Assembly: GCF_003012735.1 (NCBI RefSeq)
Contig: NZ_PXYI01000011.1
Location: 32,001 to 96,000, forward strand
Source: Allosphingosinicella deserti
GTDB lineage: Bacteria; Pseudomonadota; Alphaproteobacteria; Sphingomonadales; Sphingomonadaceae
Direction of reading: 5' to 3'
Length of the DNA: 64,000 nucleotides
Shown here in pieces: positions 18,435 to 29,800 of this stretch. The notes under the pieces were generated by a model that did no database searches, was not told where the DNA came from, and worked only from the letters and a program-made list of their open reading frames with translations. Within the stretch, counting starts at the first letter, position 1; every line of letters begins with the position of its first letter. The translations under genes were made by a program, and so were the position numbers.

Positions 18435-19874
18435 ATGAGCGATCGCGACGACTCGTCGTTCGATCCGAAAACCTGGGTCGTCCGGCGGCCTTCGGAAAGC
18501 GCCGCGATGCGCGACTCCGAGCCCAGTTTCGACGTCCGGTCATGGGGCACCGGGGCCGCAGCTCCGCCGACACCGCCGTCGCCGCCCCCAGCTGCGACCA
18601 CCGTGCGGCTGCACGATCCGTTCTTCGCGTCCGCCGAGGGGCGACGCCAGGCCCTCGGTTTCGTCGCAGGCGCACTGCTCTTCTTGACGGGCGCGGCGGT
18701 GGCCTTCGTCAGCCGCGAGCAGCCCAGAGGCGCCACGCAAGCCAAGGCCACCAAGGCCCTTGCGGGCACGCCCGAACGATTGTCCAGCCGGCGCACGCTC
18801 GTCCTTGCCGGCGCCGCAGAGATCGAGGGGACACTGAGATCCGCGGGTGTCGCGACGTCCGAGGCCGCAGAGGCGGCACGCCAGGCCGTCGGTGCGCTCG
18901 GGCAGCAGAGCGGCGAGATTCGCCTGATCTTCGATCTCGATACGGTCGGCACGGGGGTACGGCTGATCGCGATCGAGGCGACGCGCAGCGACGGCGGCGG
19001 GATCGTCCTCAGCAGGCTCGGCGACGGGCGTTTCGCCGCGAAGCGACTTTCGGCGGCGTTGAAGACTCGCCTGACGGTGGTGCGGGGCGAGATGGACAGC
19101 GAAAGCTTCTACAGCTCCGCGGTCGCGGCCGGCGTGACCGACAGCCTGATCAGCGACTTTGCAAACGCGTTCAGCTTCGATTTCGACATGCAGCGCGAGG
19201 TTGCCCCCGGCGACATCTTCGAAGCGGCGTTCGAGCAGGCTTACAATCCGGTCGGCGAGGCGGTCGGTGTTCCTCGCCTGGTCTATGTCTCGCTGCGGAC
19301 CAGTACGAAGTCGCGCGCTCTCTACCGCTTCACGCCTGCCGGCGAGCGAGACTCCGGCTGGTTCGACGGGAACGGGTTCAGCACCGTGCGGTCCCTGATG
19401 CGCACCCCGGTCGATTCTGCCCGCATCACCTCGCAGTTCGGGATGCGCACCCATCCGATCCTCGGCTATCAGAAGATGCACCGCGGCACGGATTTCGCGG
19501 CACCCACGGGCACACCGATATTCGCGTCGGGATCGGCGACCGTCGATTTTGCGGGCCCGAAAGGCGCCAATGGCAATTTCGTCCGCCTACGCCATGAAAA
19601 TGGCTGGCAGACTTTGTACCTGCACATGAACCGAATCCTGCCAGGAGTCGTGGCCGGGGCGCGGGTCGCGCAGGGGCAGCAGATCGGGGAGGTGGGGACG
19701 ACCGGCCGCTCGACCGGCCCGCACCTCCACTACGAGGTGCATGTCGAGGGGCAGCCGATCGATCCGTTAAGCATCGAAACCGGCGCGGGGAAATCGCTGT
19801 CCGATGACATGCTGGCCGCGTTCCGGAAGGAGCGTGATCGGGTCGACGCTCAGCGCGCGCGGAGCGGCGGCTGA
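18435..19874 (+). CDS. M23 (LytM-type) peptidoglycan endopeptidase divergent from tssK
   Basis: A 479-residue protein. The N-terminal 75 residues are cytoplasmic and hydrophilic, a membrane anchor lies at about 75-95 (ALGFVAGALLFLTGAAVAF), a periplasmic middle domain follows, and the C-terminal M23 domain begins at about 325. The zinc ligands are visible in GMRTHPILGYQKMHRGTDF and GPHLHYEVH, with a third His in TLYLHMN. Such enzymes cleave peptide crossbridges. Its position against tssK suggests a dedicated opener of the cell wall for T6SS assembly, as for TagX or MltE in other bacteria, though by a different enzyme family. General cell-wall maintenance is the alternative. Confidence 0.9.
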   Translation: MSDRDDSSFDPKTWVVRRPSESAAMRDSEPSFDVRSWGTGAAAPPTPPSPPPAATTVRLHDPFFASAEGRRQALGFVAGALLFLTGAAVAFVSREQPRGATQAKATKALAGTPERLSSRRTLVLAGAAEIEGTLRSAGVATSEAAEAARQAVGALGQQSGEIRLIFDLDTVGTGVRLIAIEATRSDGGGIVLSRLGDGRFAAKRLSAALKTRLTVVRGEMDSESFYSSAVAAGVTDSLISDFANAFSFDFDMQREVAPGDIFEAAFEQAYNPVGEAVGVPRLVYVSLRTSTKSRALYRFTPAGERDSGWFDGNGFSTVRSLMRTPVDSARITSQFGMRTHPILGYQKMHRGTDFAAPTGTPIFASGSATVDFAGPKGANGNFVRLRHENGWQTLYLHMNRILPGVVAGARVAQGQQIGEVGTTGRSTGPHLHYEVHVEGQPIDPLSIETGAGKSLSDDMLAAFRKERDRVDAQRARSGG

Positions 19875-19890
19875 ACGTCGCACGGGAGGC

Positions 19891-20772
19891 CTATTGTTGG
19901 GCGGCCTGAAATCCCCGGGCTCTGGCGTTCATCAGCGTCGGAACAAGGAGGACGAGCAACGCCATACCCATTGCAAGGCTGGCATTGAGCCCTTCTTCGG
20001 ACCCGCCCCAAGTGGCGCTCCCCACGAGATCGAAGTCGAATATCGATCCGAAGGCGCCGAGGCCCGGATTGGGATCTAGGCCAAGGAGCAGCTGCTCGCC
20101 CGCGTTCCAGCCGAAATGTGCACCGACCGCACCAGCAATCCCTCCACTTCTCGCTGCCAGGGCGCCGAAGAGAAGCCCGCCGAGGCTCAGGTTGAGAAGG
20201 GCCATCGGTGCACTCACGCCCGCGATGAAGTGGAGGCCAGCGAACACGGCCGAAATGATCAGGATCGCCGGGGCGTTGCCCCAGGCGCGGGCGAGGGTTG
20301 GCTGAAGCCAGCCCCGGAAATAGGCTTCTTCGGCATAGACCTGAACCAGGATGACGGCAGCGCCCCAAAGGATGAGGCCCGGGCTGGCGCCGCTGCCGAC
20401 GCGAGCGAGGCCGCCAGCGATCGCCGCATATCCGGCGGCAACAGCAACCCCGGCCACCCCGAGCGCCAGCCCGATCAGCATCTCGCGCCGCGGGCGTGCC
20501 CCGAATGCGGCTGCGTTGAGGTGCACGATCCTGCCACCCGCAAGGGCGACCGCCGCTATGGTGCCGAACAGCAGGAAGACGAACAGCGTCTCGAGTGCCG
20601 GATCCGAAGCGCCGGCGCCGAGCAGCGCGGTCGCAGCGGGAAATGCGAGGTCGGGCCCGAGGAGCAGTATCGACCCGAGGATCGCGGTGCCGATCGTCAG
20701 TGACGCCGCGGCGGCGACATGGAGCTTTGCGCCGACCGCATCCTTTTCACGATGGGGACGGCGATCAGTCAC
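19891..20772 (-). CDS. CPBP (Abi-family) intramembrane glutamic/metalloprotease
   Basis: A 293-residue polytopic membrane protein with about 7-8 hydrophobic segments. It has the three CPBP motifs: EEAYFRGW (Glu-Glu and Arg), FAGLHF (His) and HFGWN (His, Asn). Family members are CAAX-type intramembrane proteases or self-protection factors in bacteriocin systems. The GTG start at 20772 is one base from the CHAT gene stop, so the two are translationally coupled; this is the last gene of the tpsB-tpsA-CHAT operon. Substrate unknown; processing of the exoprotein or CHAT lipoprotein is an inference. Confidence 0.88.
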   Translation of the reverse strand: MTDRRPHREKDAVGAKLHVAAAASLTIGTAILGSILLLGPDLAFPAATALLGAGASDPALETLFVFLLFGTIAAVALAGGRIVHLNAAAFGARPRREMLIGLALGVAGVAVAAGYAAIAGGLARVGSGASPGLILWGAAVILVQVYAEEAYFRGWLQPTLARAWGNAPAILIISAVFAGLHFIAGVSAPMALLNLSLGGLLFGALAARSGGIAGAVGAHFGWNAGEQLLLGLDPNPGLGAFGSIFDFDLVGSATWGGSEEGLNASLAMGMALLVLLVPTLMNARARGFQAAQQ

Positions 20773-20773
20773 G

Positions 20774-23700
20774 TCAGCGCGCTGCGATCACCGGATTTCT
20801 CGCGGGTCTCGACAGCATCGGCTTCGTGCTGTCGCCGACCAGGAAATAGGGCGCCCAATAGAAGGGATGGGAATATTGCGGCTGGCTGATCAGGCTGCGC
20901 TGCGCCGTCTGGAGTGCCTCGCCGATCGATTGGGTCCGCGCAGCCGTGTAGAAGCTGCGCATCAGATCCTCCGATTCCTTCTCCGCTGAGACTTGCCAAT
21001 AGGTGGCGAGAACCGATCGCGCATTGGCGGCAAGGAACGCACGGACCAAACCCTCCAGCGTGGAGCCGGATTCTTCCTGACCCGAGGCGCGCGCCAGCGC
21101 CTGACTCCGCACGCCGCTTGCCGTGTCGCAGGCCGACAGCACCACCAGATTGGCGTTCAGGCGCAGCTGGGCGATTTCCGAGAAGCTGAGCAAACCGTCG
21201 GACGCGGTGTCACCGAACGAGGTGACCAAGGCCGGTGGGGATTGGGAACAGCCCCATTGACCTTCCTGCAACCCGTGCGTTGCGAAGTGTAGCACCTGAT
21301 AGCTGCCAAGGTCGGCTCGCTGCTCGATGGCGGTGTCGCTGAACTGGGCCGCGGTGATCAGCGGCGCATTCGCCTGTCCCAGGGCCTCGGCCGCGACCTG
21401 AAGCTCGTGCGTGGCGATCGGCGGAAAGGCGCGAGAGATCGAGGCAAGCTGATTGTAGCCGACGCTGCACCCGAACCCGACGTTGATGATCCGGTCCGGC
21501 CCGCGTGTTTCGGGTGGCGGCAAGTGGGTCCCGAGACCAAGAAAGGGCTGGGTTGCAGCGGAGGCCGGCAGGGCGCGCGAGACCAGGAAGGAGCGCGGAG
21601 ACAAAGCGGTGGAGATCGTCGTTCGCCGCGCCAGGAAATCCGTGGCCGAGAAGTCGAACGGGTCTTCTCGGACGGTGTTCGGATCGTAGCTGGCCACCAA
21701 TGCACCGACGGGAACCACGCCAAGAGGCCCGCCGGGATCCACGACCAGGCTCCGCGTGTGCAGCATCGCTTCACGTGCAGGTCCTGCAATCAGCCGAAAC
21801 AGAACGTGCGCGCCGCCCGCGTCATAGGGAACCAGCTGACCGTCCTGCAGACGTCCGTCGATGGATGCGCGAACCGCTGTCGCAAGCCGCTCCAGCTCGG
21901 CAAGCTCACCACGTGTGTTCACGACCTGGTAGATGAACGTCCGCTCGGAGGAGACATAAACCCCATAGAGCCGGTTGGGGAGCTCGAAAAGTTTGAAATA
22001 GCCTTCGCCCGGTCGAAGCGCCGCGCGGATCGCTTCGATCGTCGCCGGGCTGTCGTCCACGGAACGGAACCGGGGGCTGCTCGCGAGCGCGGCATTGACG
22101 GACAGCAGCTTGGCCTCGGCACGATCGCGCTGCGTCTCGAGGTCACCGATGGACTCGCCGGTGCCTTCCGCACGATCTGCGATAGCGTAACGCAGGCGGG
22201 TGATCTCGCGTTCGAGCGCCGCCCTGCTCCGAACCAGCTCGGTCAGTTCCGGGTCGGTCGAAACGACGTTCTGCAGCTGATTGAGTTGGCGGGCCACCGC
22301 CGGCTCGCCGGTTGCCTGAACCGCGCGGAAGAACAATTCGTACGTCTCGGGGCGGGGCGCGCGCTCGCTCTCCCGGACGAGGAGGTCGAGATAGTTTTCG
22401 AGGCCGCTGGGGACGACCGCCCCGGTGCTGTTCGAGGCAACGAGCGCCTCCACGGCTGTTTGATAGACGCTCCGGATCGCCGGCGCCGGCGCGCCGCTCT
22501 GCGCAATGATTCCGGCGCGTTCGAGCTGGGCTTCCGCGATCGACGGCTCGGTACCGGTGCCAAGCGTGCCTGCGGCGCTTCGGCGGAGCAAAAGGAGCGC
22601 GTTGTCGAACGCCGTTATCGCGCCCGGCCAGTCCTTCCGCTGCGCTGCGAGCCGGCCGCGCTGGCGCTCGATCCGAGCACCAAGCCAAAGAGTTTGGGTT
22701 TGTTCGATCGGCTCTCCGAGCAGCGAACGATAGGCGCGGGTCGCTGCGTCAAGGGCTGCCGCCGCCCGCGTTTCATCCCCAAGGCCGAGCAGGGCGACGC
22801 TGCGTGCCCAATTCGCCTGTGCGTCGATCACGAGCTGGGAAAGCTGGCGTGTGTCCGGAACCGCCACCGCTTTCGCGCCCGGACGGGCGCTCGCCTGATT
22901 GAGTTGCCGAATGGTAGCAACGTCCATCAGCGGCTCATCTGCGGTCGGCTGAACGGAAATGAGGCGATCGAGCGCAACGAGCGCATCGGCGAACCGCCGG
23001 CGATTGAGAAGATCGAGTGCCACATAGGCGTTCCGCTTGCGTTGCAGAAATGCAGCGCGCTCGGCGGAGGCCTTGCCGATCAGCGCATCGGCCTGCGCGA
23101 ACCGTTGTTGCGCGCTGTCGCTGAACACGATGTTCGAATCCGCCAGTCCCGTCTCGAGCAGCAGCTCGGCGCGGGTGCCTGCATCGGCGTTCTCCGGAAG
23201 ACGGCTGAGAGCATCGTTCAGGACTCGCGATGCTTCGGTATGCCGTCCATTGTGATTGAGCGCGATACCCTGCCGCAGGGCAGCAGCGGCGTCGAACCCT
23301 TCCGCAGCGGCGGGAGGTGCCGTTGGGCTCGGCGGAAGCAGGGCGAGATCGATCGTCGCTTTGGGATCTGCCGCAGGATCGGTGCCCGGGCTGCGGGTTC
23401 CGGCCAGAACAGCGATGCCTTGCTCCATCGCACCGACAAGAGAGGGCGTCGCATTGGCCACGAGGCGTGTCCGCCCCAGGGGCAGATCGACGCGGACTGT
23501 TTCGAGGCCAAGCGACTTGTCGACGCAACGCCGTCCGCGGGCGGCGAGCCCCGCCACCTGAACCGGAATGTCGTTCCCGCACTCGAACAGCGCATCCACG
23601 GCGGCCAGCGCCTCCGGTTTGTCGGCAATGATCCTGATCGCACCCAGAGGGCGACTGGCGGTGACGTTCCGACAAGTAATCAGATACGCGCTGTCGAACA

Positions 23701-23884
23701 GGTCCCTTGTGCCTGCATCGTTCCAGGTCCGGGTGGCGCTGCAGGGTTCATTCGCCGCATTGCGGCCGAGATTGACGACGTCGAGTTGCGTTTGCGGTCG
23801 ATCCTGGCCTGCGCAGGCGGTGAGGGCGCCGAGCGCCGTCAGTCCCGTCACCAGCGACAAGTGGCGCCATTTCCAGGTGGTCAC
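20774..23884 (-). CDS. TPR-CHAT lipoprotein, caspase-like protease
   Basis: A 1036-residue protein. Residues 1-24 are a lipoprotein signal peptide with lipobox LTAC (Cys24). The middle is mostly helical with TPR-like repeats (about 195-480) and a further helical region up to about 620. The C-terminal 400 residues are a CHAT domain with catalytic His870 in FATHG and Cys919 in LSACDTASG, plus the terminal SHPFYWAPYFLVGD signature. CHAT proteases are related to caspases and separase. The gene overlaps the end of tpsA by four bases. Placement on the envelope, next to a secreted exoprotein, suggests exoprotein maturation or surface proteolysis; this role is inferred. Confidence 0.9.
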   Translation of the reverse strand: MTTWKWRHLSLVTGLTALGALTACAGQDRPQTQLDVVNLGRNAANEPCSATRTWNDAGTRDLFDSAYLITCRNVTASRPLGAIRIIADKPEALAAVDALFECGNDIPVQVAGLAARGRRCVDKSLGLETVRVDLPLGRTRLVANATPSLVGAMEQGIAVLAGTRSPGTDPAADPKATIDLALLPPSPTAPPAAAEGFDAAAALRQGIALNHNGRHTEASRVLNDALSRLPENADAGTRAELLLETGLADSNIVFSDSAQQRFAQADALIGKASAERAAFLQRKRNAYVALDLLNRRRFADALVALDRLISVQPTADEPLMDVATIRQLNQASARPGAKAVAVPDTRQLSQLVIDAQANWARSVALLGLGDETRAAAALDAATRAYRSLLGEPIEQTQTLWLGARIERQRGRLAAQRKDWPGAITAFDNALLLLRRSAAGTLGTGTEPSIAEAQLERAGIIAQSGAPAPAIRSVYQTAVEALVASNSTGAVVPSGLENYLDLLVRESERAPRPETYELFFRAVQATGEPAVARQLNQLQNVVSTDPELTELVRSRAALEREITRLRYAIADRAEGTGESIGDLETQRDRAEAKLLSVNAALASSPRFRSVDDSPATIEAIRAALRPGEGYFKLFELPNRLYGVYVSSERTFIYQVVNTRGELAELERLATAVRASIDGRLQDGQLVPYDAGGAHVLFRLIAGPAREAMLHTRSLVVDPGGPLGVVPVGALVASYDPNTVREDPFDFSATDFLARRTTISTALSPRSFLVSRALPASAATQPFLGLGTHLPPPETRGPDRIINVGFGCSVGYNQLASISRAFPPIATHELQVAAEALGQANAPLITAAQFSDTAIEQRADLGSYQVLHFATHGLQEGQWGCSQSPPALVTSFGDTASDGLLSFSEIAQLRLNANLVVLSACDTASGVRSQALARASGQEESGSTLEGLVRAFLAANARSVLATYWQVSAEKESEDLMRSFYTAARTQSIGEALQTAQRSLISQPQYSHPFYWAPYFLVGDSTKPMLSRPARNPVIAAR

Positions 23885-26800
23885 TGTTGGTTCTCCTGAG
23901 CCGCGACGCAGGCGGGATCGCCTTCCGGGCAGGCCTCATACGGTCCGCCCACCGCTCCGATGCCGGCGAACAATGCCTCGTTGTTGCTTCCAATCACCGG
24001 ATCGAACGGCAAGACGAAGTCCTCCTCCGCACGGAAGACCACCAGACGCCCCGGATCGAAGATGTTGAGGGTCGGCTGGGCGATCGTCGTCGTCAGGCAA
24101 CCGGCGCCGCTTCCGATCACGCAGCCGTTGATCCGGGCGTTGTTGGTGTCGACGCCGCTTGCCTCGATCGCGCTGTTCCCGAGCACTGCCGTGGACGTGT
24201 CGGTGGTACCGTTGATCGACCCGAAGGCGGCAAATACGCTCGGTGTGCCGCTCGGCCGACCACGAAGCGTCAGGGTCGGCCCGCCCTCCGGTGATCCCGT
24301 CAGCACCACGCCGGTGTTGAAGCCTCGCGTGCCGGTGTTCTGGAACAGGGCGAATTCGGCGAACCGCACCGTCAGCCGCGATGCGGTCAATGTCGGGCCG
24401 GTACCCGGAAGATACGGGGCTCCCCCGGCGAGGCCGCTATAGAGTGCCGAGTTCGAATTGCTCACATAGGCGGCTGTGGCCTGCTCGGACGATAGGCCGC
24501 CATTGGCGAACAACGCGTCCAGGAAGCCGCTTTGCCCCAGGGCGATGCGGGTTCCGCGCAGATCCACGTCCGCACCTTCGAAGAACAGCCGTCCTCCTGC
24601 GTCAGGCGTGGAAACGATGCGGATGGCGGTGGCGAGGTCCGTGTCCGTGGCGGCGCTTCCGCCGAAGCGGAAGGTCCGTCCGGCACCGGCGCCGCTGACG
24701 CCGCCAGTGATCGCGATGTCGCCGAGGCTGAGAATGTCGACATTCCTGCGACCGCTGTTCGGGCCGAATGCGAGTGCGCCGATCTCGACCTGTCCGCTGC
24801 CTCCATCGAAGATCGCGCGATCTGCGTCGATCCGGCCGATTTCCGCTTCGGAGAGGCCGAAGCTGCCGTCGGCCCGATCGGCACTGCCGAGACGAAGTCC
24901 ACCCGCTGCATTGCCATTGACCAGGGTGACGGTCGGGGCACGGAGTTGCCCGCCGATCGCCACGTCGCCGGCGCGCACGGTGATCGCGCTGTTGCCGGTG
25001 ACCGTTCCTAGTCTGGCGGCTCCGGTGGCGGTCAGGGAGAGGTCGGCAGCGTTCGCCCGCTCGATGGCGAGGTCGCCACTGCTCGCAAGCGACGCAAGGC
25101 CACCCACATTGGCGTCATTCAGCGTGATGCCGGCTGCCGTGACGCTCAGCTTTCCGGCGCTCACGCTTCCCAGACTGGCCCTGCCGCCGACCGACAAGGT
25201 CGCAGCATTCGAGACGGAAAGCTGCCGCGCGTCGAGAGCGCCGCTGGAGGTCAACTGCGCATCGGCTGCCGCGAGCCTGCCCAACGCAAGCCCGCTTTTG
25301 GCGTCGATCGCGGCCGCGCCGGCGATAGTGGCATCGTCCACCCGCACCGCGCCCCCCGTCAAAGCAATGGAATTTGCCTTGAGGATGCCGATCTGGGCGG
25401 TGCCCGGTGCCGAGACGATGGCCTTGCTCGCGCTCAGCTCACCGGCGGCAAGATCGGTACCGGCCGTGATCTGGGCATCGCCGCCCGAGGTGAGCCGGCC
25501 AAATGTGATGCCCCGCGTTGCGGTGAGGCTGGTGGCGCCCGACACGTCCATCGCCTCGGCGGTGATGCCGGACGCGGTTGCGGTGAGCGTCTGTGCCACC
25601 GTTCGGCCGAGATTGGCGGTGCCGCCGGCATTGGCGGTGAGCGCCCCCTGCGACCGGAGGGCGACCGCATTGATGTCGCTGCCCGCGACCAGCGATGCGC
25701 TGCCGGCGGTCAGGTCGGCTATGGCGATCGCGCCTGTCGCGGCGAGATCGGCGGCACCCGCAACGATCGTGGTACCCAGCGACATGTCCTGTGCCCGCAG
25801 CGAGAGCGTATTGACCCTGGACTCGCCGAGCGTCGCCGTGGTGCCGGACCGCAGCTGCGCGTCCGCTGCCGCAAGCCTGCCGATCACGAGCGCGCCGTTG
25901 GTGTCGACTGCAGCCGTACCCGCCACTGCGGCATCGTCCAGGCGCACGATGCCGCCCGTCAATTGCAGGGCATCGGCCGTGAGAATCCCGATCTGGCTCG
26001 TGCCCGGCACCGAGATGACGGCCTTGCTCGCGCTCAGTTCGCCGGCGGAAAGATCGGTACCGGCCGTGATCCGGGCTTCGCCGCCCGAGGCGAGCCGGCC
26101 GAACGTGATGCCGCGCGTTGCTGTGAGGTTGGTCGCGCCCGATACGTCCAGCGCCTCGGCGGTGATGCCGCCCGCGGTTGCGGTGAGCGTCTGTGCGGCC
26201 GTTCGCCCGAGATTGGCGGTGCCGCCGGCACTGGCGGTGAGCGCGCCCTGTGACCGCACGGCGACCGCATTGATGTCGCTGCCCGCGACGATCGATGCGC
26301 TGCCCGCGGCCAGATCCGCTATGGCGATCGCGCCTGTCGCGGCGAGATCGGCCGCTTCCGCAACGATCGTGGTGCCCAGCGACGCGTTCTGTGCCGTGAG
26401 CGAAAGCGTGTTGACCCTGGACTCGCCGAGCGTCGCCGTCCCGCCTGCCGCGATCGCGGCGGATCCGGCTGCACTCAAGCCTTGAACCGCCAAATCGGTG
26501 CCGGACGTGATGGATACCGCGCCAGCGCTCGAAACATTCCGAACGTCGATGGCCGCGGCCGCGGTCAGGGCAACTGGGCCCCCGCCTTCGACGAGGCCGG
26601 CCGAGAGATTGCTCACGGTCGAGGTCAGGCTGAGGGCCGCTCCGGCGCGTGCGTTCTCGATGCTGATCGAGGACGCCCGGATCGTCAGGTTCCCCGGGAC
26701 CGTGATGTCGCCGATCGCCACGCTTCCGAGCAGATCGAGCGCCACTTCGTTGCCGGAGAGGACCGGACTGGCTCCCGTGCGGCCGAGGAGGTCGCCGGCT

Positions 26801-29800
26801 GCCTTGATCGTCAGTGTCCTGCCTGCGGCAGCGCGGTCGGTGAGCACGTTCCCCGCCTGCGCCTCGAGGGTAAGATCGCGGCCCGCGGACGCGAGGCCGA
26901 CCGATACGTCGCCGGGCCCGCTGGTGCGAAGAGCGAGATCGATGCCGGCGCTCGCCTGATCGATCGACAAGCGTCCCGCCCTCGAGGTTGCGAGAGCCGA
27001 CCCGCTGGCGCTGCTCAGTTCCCCCAAGGTGATCGTATCGCCGCTGAGCGACAGATCGCCGGCGGCGCGATACGCCCCCCCGGTGATCGTCCCGCCGGCC
27101 AGAGACAGCGTCGCCGCGTCGAGCGTGCCCACGTCGACGGCCCCGCTTCCCGTGTCGATCGCCGCCGTGCCCGATACGGTGAGAGCGGTTCCGCTCAGAC
27201 TGCCCCCGGTCAGGCGAATGTCGATGGCGTCGGCGAAGAGCGTTCCGAAGACCAGGTTCCCATCGTGCGTCAGCCGGGACGCGACGCTGCCATGCGCCGC
27301 ATCGACGCTGCCGATCCCGCCAATCCGGATGGTCTCGCCGAGATCGATCGTTCGCCCTGCGCCGGCCCGCACGCCAAGAATTTCCGTGCCGCCTGTCCCC
27401 GCCTCGAGCACGCCCGTGTCGAAGTCGATCGCTCCGGCCGCGTCGACGATCATTCTCCCGCCGCTTCTCAGCGTCAGCCCCGGGCCACCGACAACGTCTC
27501 CCGACGTCGTCGTCAGGTCGATCAATCCCGCAGCGCTCTGCACCTCGGCGTCGGAATCCGCACCGAGGGCGAGCGAGCTGCCGCGGACCCGATAATCGCC
27601 GCCTGCGCTGACGGCACCGTCCACCCGCACGACACCGAATGCGGAAATCCGAACGGTACCCGCACTGGAGCCCGTGCCCAGGGTGATGTCGCTGCCGCTC
27701 GATGAGAAGGTCGCTGGACCGCCGGCAGTGAAGGTCTCGACGGCGATCGGTCCCCCCATGCCGATATCGAGGGCACCAGCCGAGGAAATCTCCGACACCG
27801 TTGCTCCGCCTGCGCCTGCGAGCGTCACTGCTCCGCCAAGACTGCGCAGGCTGGCTGCCGTGATTCCGCCGTCAACGGACAACGCCAAGGGATCGGACGT
27901 GACGACATTGCCGACGGTCAGGCTGCCGCCCAAAGGTGCACCGCCGGCGATTTCGAGGCTGGCCGCATCGACGTTACCGAGCACGACATCGATGCTTCCG
28001 GGCGCATCGAGGATCACTCGCGACTGGCGGTCCGGTCCGCCACGAAGCAGGCTGTCGGCGGCGAGGGAAGCCATCCCGCGAAGGGTCAGCGACTCCGCGC
28101 CGACCCCATCGGAATTGGCCGTGAGGCGCATGGCTGGCCCGCTCGAAATGCTGCCGGTCGTCGCGGCGATGTCGACGGCGCCGCTCGCCGATTGATCGCC
28201 ACTCAGCGTGACGCTTGCGCCCCGTACGGAATAGTTGCCTGCGATCGACACGTCGCCGGCGATGGTCATCGCACCGGTTGCGTTGAGCGTGGCGTTGCCG
28301 CCGGTGGTTGCGAGTACGCCCAAGGTGGCGGCTCCGGCGGTGGCGTCGACGGTAATCGCGCTTCGCCCGCTGAGCGAAGCCGCATCGATGCTGCCGGCCT
28401 CGAGCGTAATGGCGTCGCCGTTCACGGTCGAAAGCTTCGCAGTGCTTCCGGCGGTGAGGGTCACCGCCCCTGCGGCGCCGAGCGCGACATCGCCGCCCGC
28501 ATTTCCCGTGACGTTCCGCGCAGCCGTGACCGCAAGGCTGGAGCCGCTGCTGTTCAGTAGGTTTGCCGAAATGTCGCGCCCGGACGTCAATGAAACCGCA
28601 CCGGTTGCGGTCAGCGTATCTGCGATGGCGAGGTCGCTCGACGCACCGGAGGTCTGGATCGTGGCACCGCCGATGACGTTGACGGCGCCGAACGCAACCG
28701 CTCCGTTGGACGTCACGGTGAGGCCCCCGCCCGCGTCGATCGTGTCGATCGTGATCAGCCCGGCATCGCTCGACATTGCAAGCGCGCCGCTGGTCGTGAC
28801 CGCGTCTCCGGCGAGCCGGGTGGACGCCGGGCCGGTGGTGCTGAGCGTTGCGGTCGCCGCGTCCACGGTCGTGAATTCGACATCGCTCCCCGAAAGAGAG
28901 ACGTCCGCGGCTGCGTTCGCCGCGCCGATCGCGATGGTCGGCGCCTGCAGACTGACGGAACCCGCAATCGCGCTGAGGTCGCCCGCGTTGATCGACCGGG
29001 TCGAGCGGATTGCAAGGTCCGACGTTGTAGTCACGTCGCCCAGCACGATGGTTCCGTTCGAGGTCGCGCCGCCAGCGATGATCAATGACGCGGCGCTGAC
29101 ATCACCCAGGCCGATGTCGTTGGCGACTGCGGTATCGACGACGACGCTCGATTGCCGTGCCGAACCGCCAAGCAGGCTGCTGTTCGAGCCGAGCGCCACC
29201 CGGCCTCGCAGCGTCAGCGCCTCCGTGCCGACCCCATCGGAATTGGCGGTGAGCGTCAGGCTTGCGGGATTGGAAATCGACCCGCCGGTACGGGCCGTGA
29301 TCGTGACCGCGCCTGCCGCGGCCTGGGTGCCGCTCAGCCGCACGTTCCCGCCGATGACATTGTAATCGCCGCCGATCGCGACCGGGCCGCTGACGCGAAC
29401 GTCCGTCGCCGCATCGAGCGATCCCGTGCCGGAGGCGACCCTCAGCGCTCCGAGACGGATCCCCCTCACTGTCGATCCAAGCACCGCCCCGGTCGCGGCG
29501 CGAACGTCGGCGGCATCGATCGAAGCGGCCTCGATGGCGACATTCGCCCCGGTCGATTCAACGAGCCCCAGCGCCGCATCGCCCGAGACGGTGATGTCGA
29601 CGGCGCCGCTTGCCGAAACCGCCGCGCCCGTGTCCGGAGCGAGTCCCGCAAGCGAATCCGCGACGAGGGTCGCCGTCCCGGCAGTCGTCGTGACGCTGTC
29701 GACGCGCAGCGCCGCGTCTGCGGTGAGAGAAACCGGGCCGGCGGCCTGCACGCTGCCGAGCGACAGCGCATCGGCTTCGATCGTGGCACCCGATCCCAGG

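Noticed and set aside
21407-23899. An 830-codon open frame opposite the CHAT gene
   Set aside because: Shadow of the CHAT gene: Arg-rich, no domain, no ribosome site.
24476-26485. A 669-codon open frame opposite tpsA
   Set aside because: Low-complexity antisense reading of the repetitive exoprotein gene.
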